Below, in pieces: positions 9,707 through 18,602 of a stretch of DNA of 64,000 nucleotides; the first letter of the stretch is position 1; each line of letters opens with the position of its first letter. The stretch comes from Calothrix sp. PCC 6303 (GTDB lineage Bacteria > Cyanobacteriota > Cyanobacteriia > Cyanobacteriales > Nostocaceae). The DNA is taken from the NCBI RefSeq assembly GCF_000317435.1, contig NC_019751.1:558001-622000 (forward strand). The letters run 5' to 3'. The notes beneath the pieces are model-generated. The model was not told where the DNA came from, searched no databases, and saw only the letters and a list, made by a program, of their open reading frames with translations. Position numbers and translations under genes: made by a program.

Positions 9707-11137
9707 CATTGGTGTCAACTTAAGAAGATAAAGCCCAAATTTGTTGGGTGTAAGCGTCAATCTCTCGATGGCGCTTACGCCTGTATTTGACTAATCCAAA
9801 CAGCTTGTGACGTTCCACAAGATAGCTCACAACGTCAGCCGCCTCACCACGGAGAACAGCAGCAGAGAAATGGTATAAACTACGAAAAACCATTTCAGTA
9901 GAAATAAGGTCTAATGGTTGATTCAAAGCCACAGCCACATCAATACACAATTGATTGAGAACAGCATAAAAAATCCAAGTGGCAAAAATTTGGATTTGTA
10001 CGCCGTTGGTATCGCCAACCCAAATATAAGCCAAACCCAAAAGTCGTTTTGTGAGCAAAAATGCGTCTTCAACACGCCAACGCCTGCGATATAATTCACA
10101 GACCTGCTGTGCAGACAACTTTTGGGGGTCAAGTACATTTGTCAGGTAGTAGTACCAAGTTGAACCCCACAACACAGAAACTAAGCGAACTGGACGCTGA
10201 CAAGGGTTAGAACGGTATTCTCCCATGTCAATAATTTCATCACGGTAGAATGGGGCATTGGTCAAACAACGAATCACCTTGTAAGAAGTTTTTTCTCGTA
10301 GTCGTGTCAAGAAAAACTTATCAGATGATGTAAATGCATCGAACCAAGGGAATTTAAAAAACCCTAAATCAAAAATTAGCAATCCACCAATTGGTAAACG
10401 CTCAAGTAATTTGTCACACCAAGTTTTATCATTAGCTTTACTGTTGTTTGTATACCAGGTTGTCACTGGATGATGGTTAAACGCCTCTACCACCATCATG
10501 ATTTTCCCCGCCAGTGTTTTTTGTTGTCCTTTGAGTGCTTTGAGTTTTCTTCTGAGTGCTTCGAGTGTTGACCCATCTGCAATCCAGATGGCTGTGAACT
10601 CTGCACATACTGGCTTCCAATTCTCTGGTACTACCTGATTTCTGGGTTGTACACTAATTCTCGCCATTACTTGCTCAAATATTTCTGCAAACAGTTCTAT
10701 TGGCAGTGTTCGTAATCGTTTTGACAATGCTTGAGTACTCACCAGCATCGGCTCCACCCATAACAATCCCTCTTGTGAGATGACTCTAATTACTTCTCTT
10801 AATCCTGGAATTTGCCGATACACTAGACTCACTACTATCGCCATCATCACTGGCAGAGTCAATATTCTGTCTCGCCATTTTTTCTTTTGTTCTGCCTCTT
10901 GTTCCTTTTTATGTTCATAGGATTTTAGGGGTTTGAAGTTTGCAGGCGATAGCAATGAAAATATCTGTTTCTCGATTTCTTCAATGGATGGTGTTGGCAC
11001 ATGTTTTTGTTGACGCAGATCGGGGTTTCCTGTTCTAGCTGGTCTTTTTTTTGCCATGATGTATCACCTATCACATCGAAAACAATATTTTGAGATTACA
11101 TCTAAATCGACCCTTTTTGCTTAAGTTGACACCAATG
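9707..11137 (-). mobile_element. IS4-type insertion sequence, 1431 bp, intact
   Basis: The element is bounded by 18-bp perfect inverted repeats, CATTGGTGTCAACTTAAG at 9707-9724 and its complement at 11120-11137. A 9-bp direct repeat AGCAATGCT flanks it at 9698-9706 and 11138-11146. Removing the element and one copy of the 9-mer rebuilds a 29-bp palindrome of the GTAGGGGTTTAGCA type found whole at 51489-51517. The single ORF is an IS4-like transposase. Nine-base duplications are known for IS4-family members such as IS10. Confidence 0.9.
9720..11057 (-). CDS. IS4-family transposase
   Basis: This 445-residue DDE transposase has candidate catalytic residues Asp161 (IWIADGSTLEAL), Asp230 (LLIFDLGFF) and Glu330 within YRRRWRVEDAFLLTK, which fits the IS4 Y-x2-R-x3-E-x6-K signature. 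It has a basic Lys-rich N-terminus and a hydrophobic segment near 70-80. No frameshift is seen. The stop codon overlaps the left inverted repeat. With intact ends and target duplication, the element may still be active. Confidence 0.92.
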   Translation of the reverse strand: MAKKRPARTGNPDLRQQKHVPTPSIEEIEKQIFSLLSPANFKPLKSYEHKKEQEAEQKKKWRDRILTLPVMMAIVVSLVYRQIPGLREVIRVISQEGLLWVEPMLVSTQALSKRLRTLPIELFAEIFEQVMARISVQPRNQVVPENWKPVCAEFTAIWIADGSTLEALRRKLKALKGQQKTLAGKIMMVVEAFNHHPVTTWYTNNSKANDKTWCDKLLERLPIGGLLIFDLGFFKFPWFDAFTSSDKFFLTRLREKTSYKVIRCLTNAPFYRDEIIDMGEYRSNPCQRPVRLVSVLWGSTWYYYLTNVLDPQKLSAQQVCELYRRRWRVEDAFLLTKRLLGLAYIWVGDTNGVQIQIFATWIFYAVLNQLCIDVAVALNQPLDLISTEMVFRSLYHFSAAVLRGEAADVVSYLVERHKLFGLVKYRRKRHREIDAYTQQIWALSS

Positions 11138-11230
11138 AGCAATGCTAAACCCCTACAGACTACATACTCATAAACTATCAAAACCTGAAACGATCTATTT
11201 TTGTGATGTTCGGTGACAGCTAACTGATTA

Positions 11231-11647
11231 ATGAAAGTATTTGTTTACGGCACCTTAAAACCTGGTGAGGAAAATTATCCCAGGTATTGCGAGGGTAAAG
11301 TGAAAAATTCTCAACGCGCTTTCACTCTTGGGAAATTATTCAATTTACCCCAGGGATACCCAGCAATGACGCAGGGAAAGAATCAAGTTCATGGATATTT
11401 GCTCGAATTTGATGATGGTGAAGTTTTATCTAGTTTAGATGAATTGGAAGATTATCACCCTGCTAAAACAGAATCAGAAAATCTTTATCAGCGTGTGAAA
11501 CAAGAAATATTTGCCTTAGAAAATGGAAGCGAAAAACTTCCTCAAAAAAATACTTCCTTGGGCTTGGCATGGGTATATATTATGCTAGAAAGCCGAGTTG
11601 AAAAGATGCAAGGAAAACTGATTGCGGATGGTTGGTGGAAGCGCTAG
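11231..11647 (+). CDS. Gamma-glutamylcyclotransferase (AIG2/GGCT-like) family protein
   Basis: The 138-residue protein opens with MKVFVYGTLKPGEENY, the substrate-binding YGTL-x-P-G loop of the GGCT fold, and has LDELEDYHP around residue 70 with the acidic residue expected as catalytic acid/base. GGCT-fold enzymes release 5-oxoproline from gamma-glutamyl compounds, but many bacterial members have unknown substrates. It stands alone just right of the insertion sequence, with its start 94 bp from the IS end. Confidence 0.8.
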   Translation: MKVFVYGTLKPGEENYPRYCEGKVKNSQRAFTLGKLFNLPQGYPAMTQGKNQVHGYLLEFDDGEVLSSLDELEDYHPAKTESENLYQRVKQEIFALENGSEKLPQKNTSLGLAWVYIMLESRVEKMQGKLIADGWWKR

Positions 11648-11871
11648 ATAATGTTAAAGGCAAGCTAACCTGTAAAATTGGGTTAACCTGCCTAGTAATC
11701 ATAGTCAGTAATATTTACTTGTTTATTTAGCTAAAGTAAAACTAGTTTAATTCAACCATCTCTACCGTAGAAACTATAAATTTTTCTATGTGTCCGAAAA
11801 TTTAATCAATTCTCCCCACCTATACGCGATTTACGGAATAAATCCGTCACTCCTCACTCAGAAAAATCTCA

Positions 11872-12522
11872 CTAATTGACAGCGTTATCACTACTTGTTG
11901 ACTTAGGCGATCGCATTTGTGGTAGAACAGACTTTTCTGGTGCAGCTTGTGCCACTTTCGGAATCGGAATAACTGGGTTGTTCAAAGCAACCTTTAGGGT
12001 TGTATCAGCAGGTTGTACTGATTCAGGTTGGACTTGCTTATCTGGCGTTTGCGCCATTTGCAGCATTTGGGAGTCTTCGCCACCAAAAAAGCCTGATAAT
12101 GCACCTAGAGCGCAAGCAGCGATCGCTGTTCCTCCAAATGCTATTGCCAGTCGAGAACGACGACGTAAGCGTGTTAGAACTCGCTGTACTGTCACCTCTA
12201 CTGGTTGAGATTCAGGAATTGGCAGAACTCGTAAACCTTGCCGTAACTTTAACAATCTATGATATAGAGCCTGAACTGACTTGTCATTGGCAAGCAAATC
12301 TTCAACTTGCTTACGTTCTGCCGCTGTCACTTCACCATCCAAATATGCACTTAGTAACTCGAAGCGATCGCCCATGGCGGGTCGTAGACCATCGCGCTTC
12401 ATCATATTTATATCACCCGTTAAGTTATTGGTATAATTTGCATGTCCGTTTACATCCTCATTAGGAAGATTTCCATGAGGTTGCAAGGGAAGGTTATCGT
12501 TGAACTGAGAATTAGTATTCAT
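11872..12522 (-). CDS. Anti-sigma factor (partner of the upstream ECF sigma factor)
   Basis: This 216-residue protein has a cytoplasmic anti-sigma domain (about 50-115, RFELLSAYLDGEVTAAERKQVEDLL, the RsiW/RseA-like helix), a membrane helix at about 130-150 (LAIAFGGTAIAACALGALSGFFG) and a Pro/Gln-rich periplasmic tail. The zinc-binding H-x3-C-x2-C motif of ZAS factors is not evident. It follows the sigma gene by 191 bp on the same strand, the usual sigma/anti-sigma arrangement. The C-terminal domain would be the signal-sensing or protease-targeted part. Confidence 0.8.
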   Translation of the reverse strand: MNTNSQFNDNLPLQPHGNLPNEDVNGHANYTNNLTGDINMMKRDGLRPAMGDRFELLSAYLDGEVTAAERKQVEDLLANDKSVQALYHRLLKLRQGLRVLPIPESQPVEVTVQRVLTRLRRRSRLAIAFGGTAIAACALGALSGFFGGEDSQMLQMAQTPDKQVQPESVQPADTTLKVALNNPVIPIPKVAQAAPEKSVLPQMRSPKSTSSDNAVN

Positions 12523-12643
12523 ATTAACATTATTACCAATTCTATAGACGGGTGAACACAGACAGCACTGGTATAAAATCGCAAAAATTTATATTTTCTT
12601 GATTGATGGCAGAAGCACTCAATGTTTACCGTCAAAGTATTGA

Positions 12644-12682
12644 ACTTCATGATTTAACTTCATGATTTAATTTCATGATTTA
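12644..12682. repeat. Tandem repeat, 3 x 13 bp
   Basis: Three head-to-tail copies of ACTTCATGATTTA (the third starts ATTTC) lie between the sigma factor gene and the anti-sigma gene. They might affect read-through between the two genes. Confidence 0.8.
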
Positions 12683-12713
12683 AAACTGCCATTTAGAAGG
12701 CAAATATGATTAA

Positions 12714-13370
12714 CTATGCATCTAAATAGCTTTGGAGTTGTGACTGCAAACGCGAACGAGCGCGGGCAATTCGAGACTTGACAGTTCCGAGGGATACACC
12801 AGTAATCTCAGCAATTTCCTCATACGCCATGCCTTCGATTTCTCTAAGCACAATCGTAGTCCGGAAGACTTCCGGCAAATCAGCGATCGCTTCACGCAAT
12901 TGCTCATAAAATTCTCTAGTTGTTAGTTCTTCCTCTGGTCCTGGGGTATCACCTGCGATTTCCCAATCCATTTCACCATCATCTAATGCACGAGGTGCAT
13001 CCAAAGATAGTGGGCTAACAACCCGCTTGCGCTTACGTAACTCATCGTAGAACAAGTTTGTGGCAATCCGGCTTAACCAACCGCGAAATTTAGCTGGTTC
13101 CTGCAACTTGTTAACATTGCGAAAAACTCGAATCCAAACTTCTTGAGCTAAATCAGCCCGATCTGCCCAATCTGGAGCTAAATGATACAGCACTCGGTCA
13201 ACTTGACTCTGATAGCGGTGCATGAGTTCCGCAAACGCAACACGTTCAGGACGCAGCCCAGCTTGACAGCGCAAAATCAGGTCGTGGTTTGAGAGTTTGT
13301 CAACTTGCACCGATGCTTCCGGGAGGCTGGTACCAACTGTTGACCAGGATACACTAATCGATTCACTCAT
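12714..13370 (-). CDS. sigG: ECF-type RNA polymerase sigma factor (SigG-like)
   Basis: This 218-residue group 4 sigma factor has region 2 at about 40-110 (LMHRYQSQVDRVLYHL, DLAQEVWIRVFRNVNKL, RGWLSRIATNLFYDELRKRKR) and region 4 at about 155-210 (LPEVFRTTIVLREIEGMAYEEIAEITGVSLGTVKSRIARARSRL, the HTH). Regions 1 and 3 are lacking, as expected for ECF factors. It matches the cyanobacterial SigG type by overall sequence; the symbol is from recall and not from an alignment. The membrane anti-sigma gene downstream implies control by an envelope signal. Confidence 0.88.
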   Translation of the reverse strand: MSESISVSWSTVGTSLPEASVQVDKLSNHDLILRCQAGLRPERVAFAELMHRYQSQVDRVLYHLAPDWADRADLAQEVWIRVFRNVNKLQEPAKFRGWLSRIATNLFYDELRKRKRVVSPLSLDAPRALDDGEMDWEIAGDTPGPEEELTTREFYEQLREAIADLPEVFRTTIVLREIEGMAYEEIAEITGVSLGTVKSRIARARSRLQSQLQSYLDA

Positions 13371-13748
13371 AAGATGGTACTGGGTTTTAAATCGTCCCTA
13401 TCTATTAGACCTGCTATTGCCTGCGAAGTTCCTCTCAGTAGTGACGGATTTCTGACTGTAACATCAAGTTCTGGAAATTTGTGAGTTCTAGTGATTCTAG
13501 TCACTGGTTTTGATGATTGTATCCCTTCTAAATCAAGAACTATAGCTAAAATGGAAGGAAGATTAATTTACTTGGAAAATGTATATCTGAAGACAGAAGT
13601 TATTTGTATATGTATAGAGTAATAATTTATTAATTAGGTTTGATGATGATTATTTTGGGATGGAAAACCGCGTAAAAACGTTATCCAAATTCAAGTTAAT
13701 TTTAATAAAAATTAACATTTTCCAGATATCTTTCAGCCGTAACGTTTC
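13371..13748. other. Spacer upstream of the sigma gene
   Basis: About 380 AT-rich bases with no ORF that I trust. It holds the promoter region of the sigma/anti-sigma pair and the downstream end of nothing recognisable. Confidence 0.4.
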
Positions 13749-14360
13749 TCACCGCATTTTCTTTTTAGCAGGCTGAACAATCCGTGATTCTACTAGAAAA
13801 TTTGGTATTTCTTCTAACTCCGAATCACTCAAACTATATTGTTCACAAACCAAGCTGAGACGGTTTCCTGTAGTTTTAACAGCATTCACAGAATGAGTTA
13901 AATCACCCTGAAAATAAACCAAGTTATTTATCTCTGGTTTAATCTGTCCAACTTGCCGTTTTTGACAACGTAATATCAATTCTCCCCCTTCCATATTTTC
14001 TGGTATCCGCACATAGAGTACACTGACAAATAGTGGGGGTTCTATAGTTTTACAGTAAGAACGTAACGAGCGATCGATATGAGGATCAACACGGGAACCT
14101 GACTGTAAAAGTAACGGATTTAGGTAAAAAGCATTACAATTAGACTGGAGAGCCACATCTAAATAGCGTTTGAAAAAGGGAAATTTTTCTTCTACCTCCA
14201 TTAATCCCGACTGTTGAAAAACTACAGAAAACCCCTTAGTAGCCACAAAATCCCGGTTCAGGTTATTGGTAACAAAATAGGGACAAGCTTTAATTTCCCC
14301 AAATAAATCATTTAGGTAACTAGCAGGGAAAGCATTGGATTGTTGACGATAGTATTTCAC
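13749..14360 (-). CDS. 2OG-Fe(II) oxygenase-like protein
   Basis: The 203-residue protein carries a double-stranded beta-helix Fe(II)/2-oxoglutarate site: His94 and Asp96 (VDPHIDRS), distal His156 (GDLTHSVNAV) and Arg167 (TGNRLSL) for 2OG binding. It is close to the prolyl-4-hydroxylase/PiuC-like superfamily. The substrate is unknown. It sits on the same strand as the Vat-like gene upstream, but a dispersed repeat lies between, so they are probably separate units. Confidence 0.8.
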   Translation of the reverse strand: MKYYRQQSNAFPASYLNDLFGEIKACPYFVTNNLNRDFVATKGFSVVFQQSGLMEVEEKFPFFKRYLDVALQSNCNAFYLNPLLLQSGSRVDPHIDRSLRSYCKTIEPPLFVSVLYVRIPENMEGGELILRCQKRQVGQIKPEINNLVYFQGDLTHSVNAVKTTGNRLSLVCEQYSLSDSELEEIPNFLVESRIVQPAKKKMR

Positions 14361-14410
14361 AGCGGATATATAGATAAAAATATTTAGAGTTAGAGTTGGG
14401 ATTCGGTTAA

Positions 14411-14493
14411 TTACAGCTATTTTCAGGTAAATAGACCACGCTATAGGGTACCCCTACGTTTAATGTGATTCAAATAGGTGAAAACTGCTGTAA
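14411..14493. repeat. Family C dispersed repeat, copy 1
   Basis: The element starts TTACAGCTATTTTCAGGTAA and ends AATAGGTGAAAACTGCTGTAA, giving short inverted ends. The reverse complement of the same element is at 44687-44747 with a different, shorter middle. A half-copy is at 9658-9690. Confidence 0.7.
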
Positions 14494-14515
14494 CAACTTC
14501 GACAGCGATTAATAA

Positions 14516-15148
14516 TCATACACAGCTTTTTAACGCTGCGATATCCGCACCCACAATACTTTCTAAATTCCTGGTAATCTTTTCCATATCCCAGTTCCAC
14601 CAAGCAATTTCCAGTAAAAGTTGAATAGTTGCATCTGGGAAACGTTGTCGTAATCTATTCGCTGGATTTCCACCGACAATAGTGTAAGGTTCAACATCTT
14701 TCGTTACTACAGACTTTGCCGCAATAATCGCACCATCACCAATCTTGACTCCCGGCATAATTACCGCTTTATATCCAATCCACACATCATTTCCAACTAC
14801 AGTATCACCTTTAAAGGGGAATTCATCGGGTTGGGGTGCTACACATTCCCAACCACTACCAAAAATTGCAAATGGATAAGTTGAGAACCCAGAAAGCTTG
14901 TGATTTGCACCGTTCATGATAAATTTTATAGCTGTGGCTAAAGCACAAAATTTGCCGATAATCAACTTATCACCGATAAAGGGAAAGTGATAGAGTACGT
15001 TGCGCTCAAAATCTTCCGAGTTTTCCGGATCATCATAATAGGTATAGTCTCCGATAATGATATTGGGATTGGAAACGACATTTTTAATAAAACAGACTTG
15101 GGGAAATTCTTTCAAGGGATGAATAACTTTAGGATCTGGATATTCCAT
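14516..15148 (-). CDS. Vat/CatB-like hexapeptide-repeat acetyltransferase
   Basis: This 210-residue left-handed beta-helix acetyltransferase has the xenobiotic acetyltransferase hallmarks: [13 protein letters not shown] near residue 33, the [11 protein letters not shown] loop near 85 with the active-site His, and hexapeptide turns [36 protein letters not shown] followed by GGNPAN. The length fits Vat/CatB proteins (about 210-220). Family members acetylate streptogramin A or chloramphenicol, but chromosomal homologues in environmental bacteria often have other acceptors, so resistance should not be assumed. Confidence 0.85.
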   Translation of the reverse strand: MEYPDPKVIHPLKEFPQVCFIKNVVSNPNIIIGDYTYYDDPENSEDFERNVLYHFPFIGDKLIIGKFCALATAIKFIMNGANHKLSGFSTYPFAIFGSGWECVAPQPDEFPFKGDTVVGNDVWIGYKAVIMPGVKIGDGAIIAAKSVVTKDVEPYTIVGGNPANRLRQRFPDATIQLLLEIAWWNWDMEKITRNLESIVGADIAALKSCV

Positions 15149-15606
15149 AGCAGGATAATTAAAAGTAAAGTTTTGGTTACAATTAGGTTTAAGTAGAGAA
15201 GCAAGTTAGTCCTAAAATGCTCTTTTAAATAACATTATCTCATCCTGGAATTATATTTAATTACTACTTTAGAACTAGTATCAATCTAAATCAACTCAAC
15301 CTTCAGAGAGAAGATTTAGATTAACCTAATGTTGTAGTATTACAAGAGTGAAAGTAAACAGTAAGATTTCAAGTAATAATATAACGCCATTCCATAGAGT
15401 GACTTAATTTAGCCTATACCAAAGCAATATTATTTAGGGTAAGGATATTAAATGAATCGGTGTTTATTGTCCAAGAAACTGGTGAAAAGGTTAGCTCAGT
15501 GAGCGATTCATACTAAGTTGTGTTCTATTACCTCGGACAGCAACTTAGTATTAGCAGCCTATGGACACAATAACTTGATTTCATAAACTGATTTTTTGTT
15601 GCAAAT
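15149..15606. other. Spacer with hairpin before the lipoprotein gene
   Basis: About 460 bp without a gene. A hairpin of ACTAAGTTG with CAACTTAGT (about 15511-15550) encloses CCTCGGACAG, roughly 55 bases upstream of the lipoprotein start. It may be a structured 5' leader. Function is not established. Confidence 0.4.
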
Positions 15607-16059
15607 ATGAAGGAGATTAAATTGAAAATATTCCAGAAATTTCGCCACATCTTAACAGCTTTAGTCTTGGTTTTAGTACTAACAACTACTGCCGCCTGTA
15701 GTGGTACAGTTCAAGCTAAACAGCCCACCCAATTGCCATCTGCTATCAGCCGTAGTGGTGACTATACCTTATTAGAAAGAGGTAACAGCGTACAGGGTCA
15801 AGACTTTGGTAATTGGGTAGTCGGCACAGCTAAGGGAATTGTTCAAGATGCTTACGTACGTGACAATAATAAGTTAGGTGTTGTCATTACACCTCAAGTT
15901 CGTCCTACAGAAGTACGAACACTAGCAAAATCTTTAACCCAAGGTTTTCACAAGAACTTTCCTAACCAAGACTTAACAGTTTTGATGTATGCACCAGATA
16001 AAAAACTGATTTTAACAAGTCAGTATGATGTGCAAACTAATCAAATTGAGTACAAGTAA
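15607..16059 (+). CDS. Small lipoprotein of unknown function
   Basis: The 150-residue protein has a basic N-terminus, a hydrophobic segment (ILTALVLVLVLTTTAAC) and a lipobox with the modified Cys31. The rest (VVGTAKGIVQDAYVRDNNKLGVVITPQVRPTEVRTLAKSLTQGF) has an alternating alpha/beta pattern suggesting a small periplasmic domain. I do not recognise the family. It lies 66 bp before the next gene on the same strand, possibly co-transcribed. Confidence 0.75.
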   Translation: MKEIKLKIFQKFRHILTALVLVLVLTTTAACSGTVQAKQPTQLPSAISRSGDYTLLERGNSVQGQDFGNWVVGTAKGIVQDAYVRDNNKLGVVITPQVRPTEVRTLAKSLTQGFHKNFPNQDLTVLMYAPDKKLILTSQYDVQTNQIEYK

Positions 16060-16125
16060 TCGCTCAATTTTTCATAGTTCAAAAACTAATTAAGTTGATT
16101 TCAAGTAAAACAGGAAAAAATTAAG

Positions 16126-16647
16126 ATGAATAGTAGCGACAAATATAAGCGCGAAATCATGAATGACTTAGCGCATGGTAATACAGAATCTTTAGATGAT
16201 ACTTCATCTGATCCAGCTAAGGATTACCAAAATTTTGATGACTTTGCTCAACGTTCATCTCACCAAGAACGCCGTAAATTGTTTGGTCGATCCTTCAACC
16301 ATGAAAGCATTCCTCCCAGCCAGATGGAACCGGAATTACAGAAGGCAATTAGTCACATTAAACCCAACGAACGGGATGATGTTTCACGGTCATTTTTCAA
16401 GCACCTAAAGCAAAGAGGTTTGGATGAGCGTCACTTGGAGCGAGATTTGGGACTTTCTACCCATAACGCTAATCACATGAATCCAGATGACCTAAGTAAG
16501 TTGGCATCTTTCACATACCACAATCATCCTGACATCTTCCAGGAAGTCATGGCTGAACAACCAGCTTTGATTAAGTTTCTCAGCAATCCAATGGTAGGTG
16601 CAGCGCTGGGAGCGATCGCAGCTAAATGGTTTGGTGGTCGTAAATAA
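16126..16647 (+). CDS. Conserved-looking hydrophilic protein with C-terminal hydrophobic tail
   Basis: This 173-residue protein is hydrophilic and charged over residues 1-140 (DERHLERDLGLSTHNANHMNPDDLSKLASFTYHNHPDIFQEVM) and ends in NPMVGAALGAIAAKWFGGRK, a short glycine/alanine-rich amphipathic tail that could touch membrane. I do not recognise a named domain. It follows the lipoprotein gene closely, and a strong hairpin terminates downstream. Confidence 0.65.
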   Translation: MNSSDKYKREIMNDLAHGNTESLDDTSSDPAKDYQNFDDFAQRSSHQERRKLFGRSFNHESIPPSQMEPELQKAISHIKPNERDDVSRSFFKHLKQRGLDERHLERDLGLSTHNANHMNPDDLSKLASFTYHNHPDIFQEVMAEQPALIKFLSNPMVGAALGAIAAKWFGGRK

Positions 16648-16668
16648 CCGCTGATTCTAAATATAGGC

Positions 16669-16710
16669 ATTCAACGTAACGCACCATTTCCTTGCATTTG
16701 GTGCGTTATG
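16669..16710 (+). terminator. Hairpin after the 16126 gene
   Basis: TAACGCACCA pairs with TGGTGCGTTA around a short loop some 30 bases after the stop codon. There is no clear U-run on the plus strand. The same GTGCGTTA motif occurs at the hairpin near 36953. Confidence 0.55.
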
Positions 16711-16791
16711 GCATAAATAGCTATATTTTCTGATGAGCGATCGCATATGATTTCAAAGGGGTTCGTGAGTGAGTGCGATCGCGTTTAGGAT

Positions 16792-18375
16792 TTAACTAGA
16801 CAAGTCATGTGCTTTTATATACAGCGAGTCTGCCCTTGTCTGTATGAATCTTTCGTAATCGTCGTTAAAAAAATCAATAGTACATAAATGTGATGTCAGT
16901 ATATTTTCTAAAACTTTTGAATCTGACGGCATTTCTAGACGATATTTACTTGGTGGCTGGTCTTTTATTTTATTGTTGTCAGTTCTTGATAATATTGAAA
17001 AATTTGCTAGACAATTTATTTGTCCATCTTGGTAATTTCCATCAGATTTTTTTAGATAAGCTTTTGGGAAGATATGATGAAATTCTTTCCGATTACCTTG
17101 AGATAAAACATTTTCTAAAGATATATTAGTTCCTTGAATAAAGTTGAGCGGTTTATTTTGCGCTAATAGAAGAATAAAGGTTTTGGTTGCTATAGAAGAC
17201 ATATTCAAAGTATTTCTTACGAAGTAGTTATTATCAATATCAATATCAAAGCTTGCTAATGTACTAGCTCTTCCATTTTTCAATTCAAATACAGCCTTGA
17301 GGTCTAGATCAGTAGTTTTAGATCCTCCCCTAGCATATCTTTGAGATAGACACGAACGCCAAAACCATTTTTTAATAACTTTATATTGTTCTTGAGGTAC
17401 TGGAGGGGGCTGCTTTCTTGGATTAGCAAAAAAGGCTGTCAAAACAACTAAAATATTCTCCATTGGTAGAAGTTTTAGAGAAAACACATTCAACTCTCTT
17501 TTCAGAAAATCGATTGCTAAATGTATTCCTGTTCTTATTTCATCAAATTTTTGCCGGACTTCACTACCAGGAAGTTCAATGAAGTCTGATGGATTAGAAC
17601 TATTCATTATCACAGCAGAACAACATTTTAATAGTAATTCAGAACCAATATCTTTAAATCCAAATGGCTGTAATTCTTCAGATATTTCACGGAATTTTTC
17701 TTGTAAGTCAAAATCTTCGCTCCAATTCCAAACTGACAATAAGTCAAATGTATCTAAATCTATTTTTTGTCTATTGATTCTTTCAAAAACACTAGCGACA
17801 TATTTTCTTTCCTCCGTTTCAAAACGCTCGATAGGAATTGTTGCTTGTGTGAAGATATCAACCAAATTATCTATCTGTTTAGCTAAGTCCTCATCTAAAT
17901 TTCTCGTAACTTGTCTATATCGAGGAGAGTCAAAAACATATTTCAACGGAAAAAAACGATTTGCATCATAATTATTAGGATCATCTAAATATTTAAATGG
18001 TACCGCTTCTTGACTATTAAGCTCGAAAAATAGGTTTGTCCAATTTGTATCCTGATTTTCTTCAGCAGACAAAATAATTTGAAATATGCCGAAAATAGAA
18101 GTTATTCTTTGCTGACCATCAAGAACATAGTCTATAGGATATTCTGGATCATTATTGGGAAGCTTATATGGACCAAGATTTCTTTCTGTTCGCAAAGGAT
18201 TTCTTGTTCTCCAAAGTAATATAGAACCAAATGGAAAACTCTTGTATATACTGTCTATTAAATAAGAAACTCTATCTGGATCCCAAACAAAACCTCTCTG
18301 AAAAGATGGAATCCTAATCCTACCTCTCTGTAAATCATTTATTAAATCTTTAATAAAGTAATAGCTTTCAGCCAT
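16792..18375 (-). CDS. DUF262/DUF1524 (GmrSD-like) nuclease protein
   Basis: Residues 1-250 are a DUF262 ParB-like NTPase domain (IPSFQRGFVWDPDRVSYLIDSI; DGQQR at 86-90). The C-terminal third holds a DUF1524 HNH-type nuclease motif, EFHHIFPKAYLKK, near residue 438. This pairing is found in GmrSD type IV restriction enzymes, which cut modified phage DNA, and in many standalone defence-like genes. It is full length (527 residues), with no methyltransferase or other defence gene beside it. It is AT-rich, with few HIP1 sites inside (I see none) in contrast to its neighbours, which fits recent acquisition. Confidence 0.85.
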   Translation of the reverse strand: MAESYYFIKDLINDLQRGRIRIPSFQRGFVWDPDRVSYLIDSIYKSFPFGSILLWRTRNPLRTERNLGPYKLPNNDPEYPIDYVLDGQQRITSIFGIFQIILSAEENQDTNWTNLFFELNSQEAVPFKYLDDPNNYDANRFFPLKYVFDSPRYRQVTRNLDEDLAKQIDNLVDIFTQATIPIERFETEERKYVASVFERINRQKIDLDTFDLLSVWNWSEDFDLQEKFREISEELQPFGFKDIGSELLLKCCSAVIMNSSNPSDFIELPGSEVRQKFDEIRTGIHLAIDFLKRELNVFSLKLLPMENILVVLTAFFANPRKQPPPVPQEQYKVIKKWFWRSCLSQRYARGGSKTTDLDLKAVFELKNGRASTLASFDIDIDNNYFVRNTLNMSSIATKTFILLLAQNKPLNFIQGTNISLENVLSQGNRKEFHHIFPKAYLKKSDGNYQDGQINCLANFSILSRTDNNKIKDQPPSKYRLEMPSDSKVLENILTSHLCTIDFFNDDYERFIQTRADSLYIKAHDLSS

Positions 18376-18602
18376 AATTCAGTTACCAATAAAATTCAAA
18401 ACAGGTAAAATCATACCATGTTACAATTATGACATGACATTAAATATGGATTCAAAGAGTAGTTTTTGACATATTTTGTAATCAGCAGAAGAAGTTTAGG
18501 AACTTTTTGATTGCGATCGCACTCCGCTCACATCCCTTGTAAAACCGTTACCTAACTACCGTAAAATAAACATCTACCAGCATCTATAAATCTCCCACAA
18601 CC

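Noticed and set aside
12000-12464. 154-codon plus frame opposite the anti-sigma gene
   Set aside because: It is antisense to a gene with strong family features and lacks its own.
14516-15148. Calling the Vat-like gene an antibiotic resistance determinant
   Set aside because: Family membership alone does not show resistance, and no mobile context is present.
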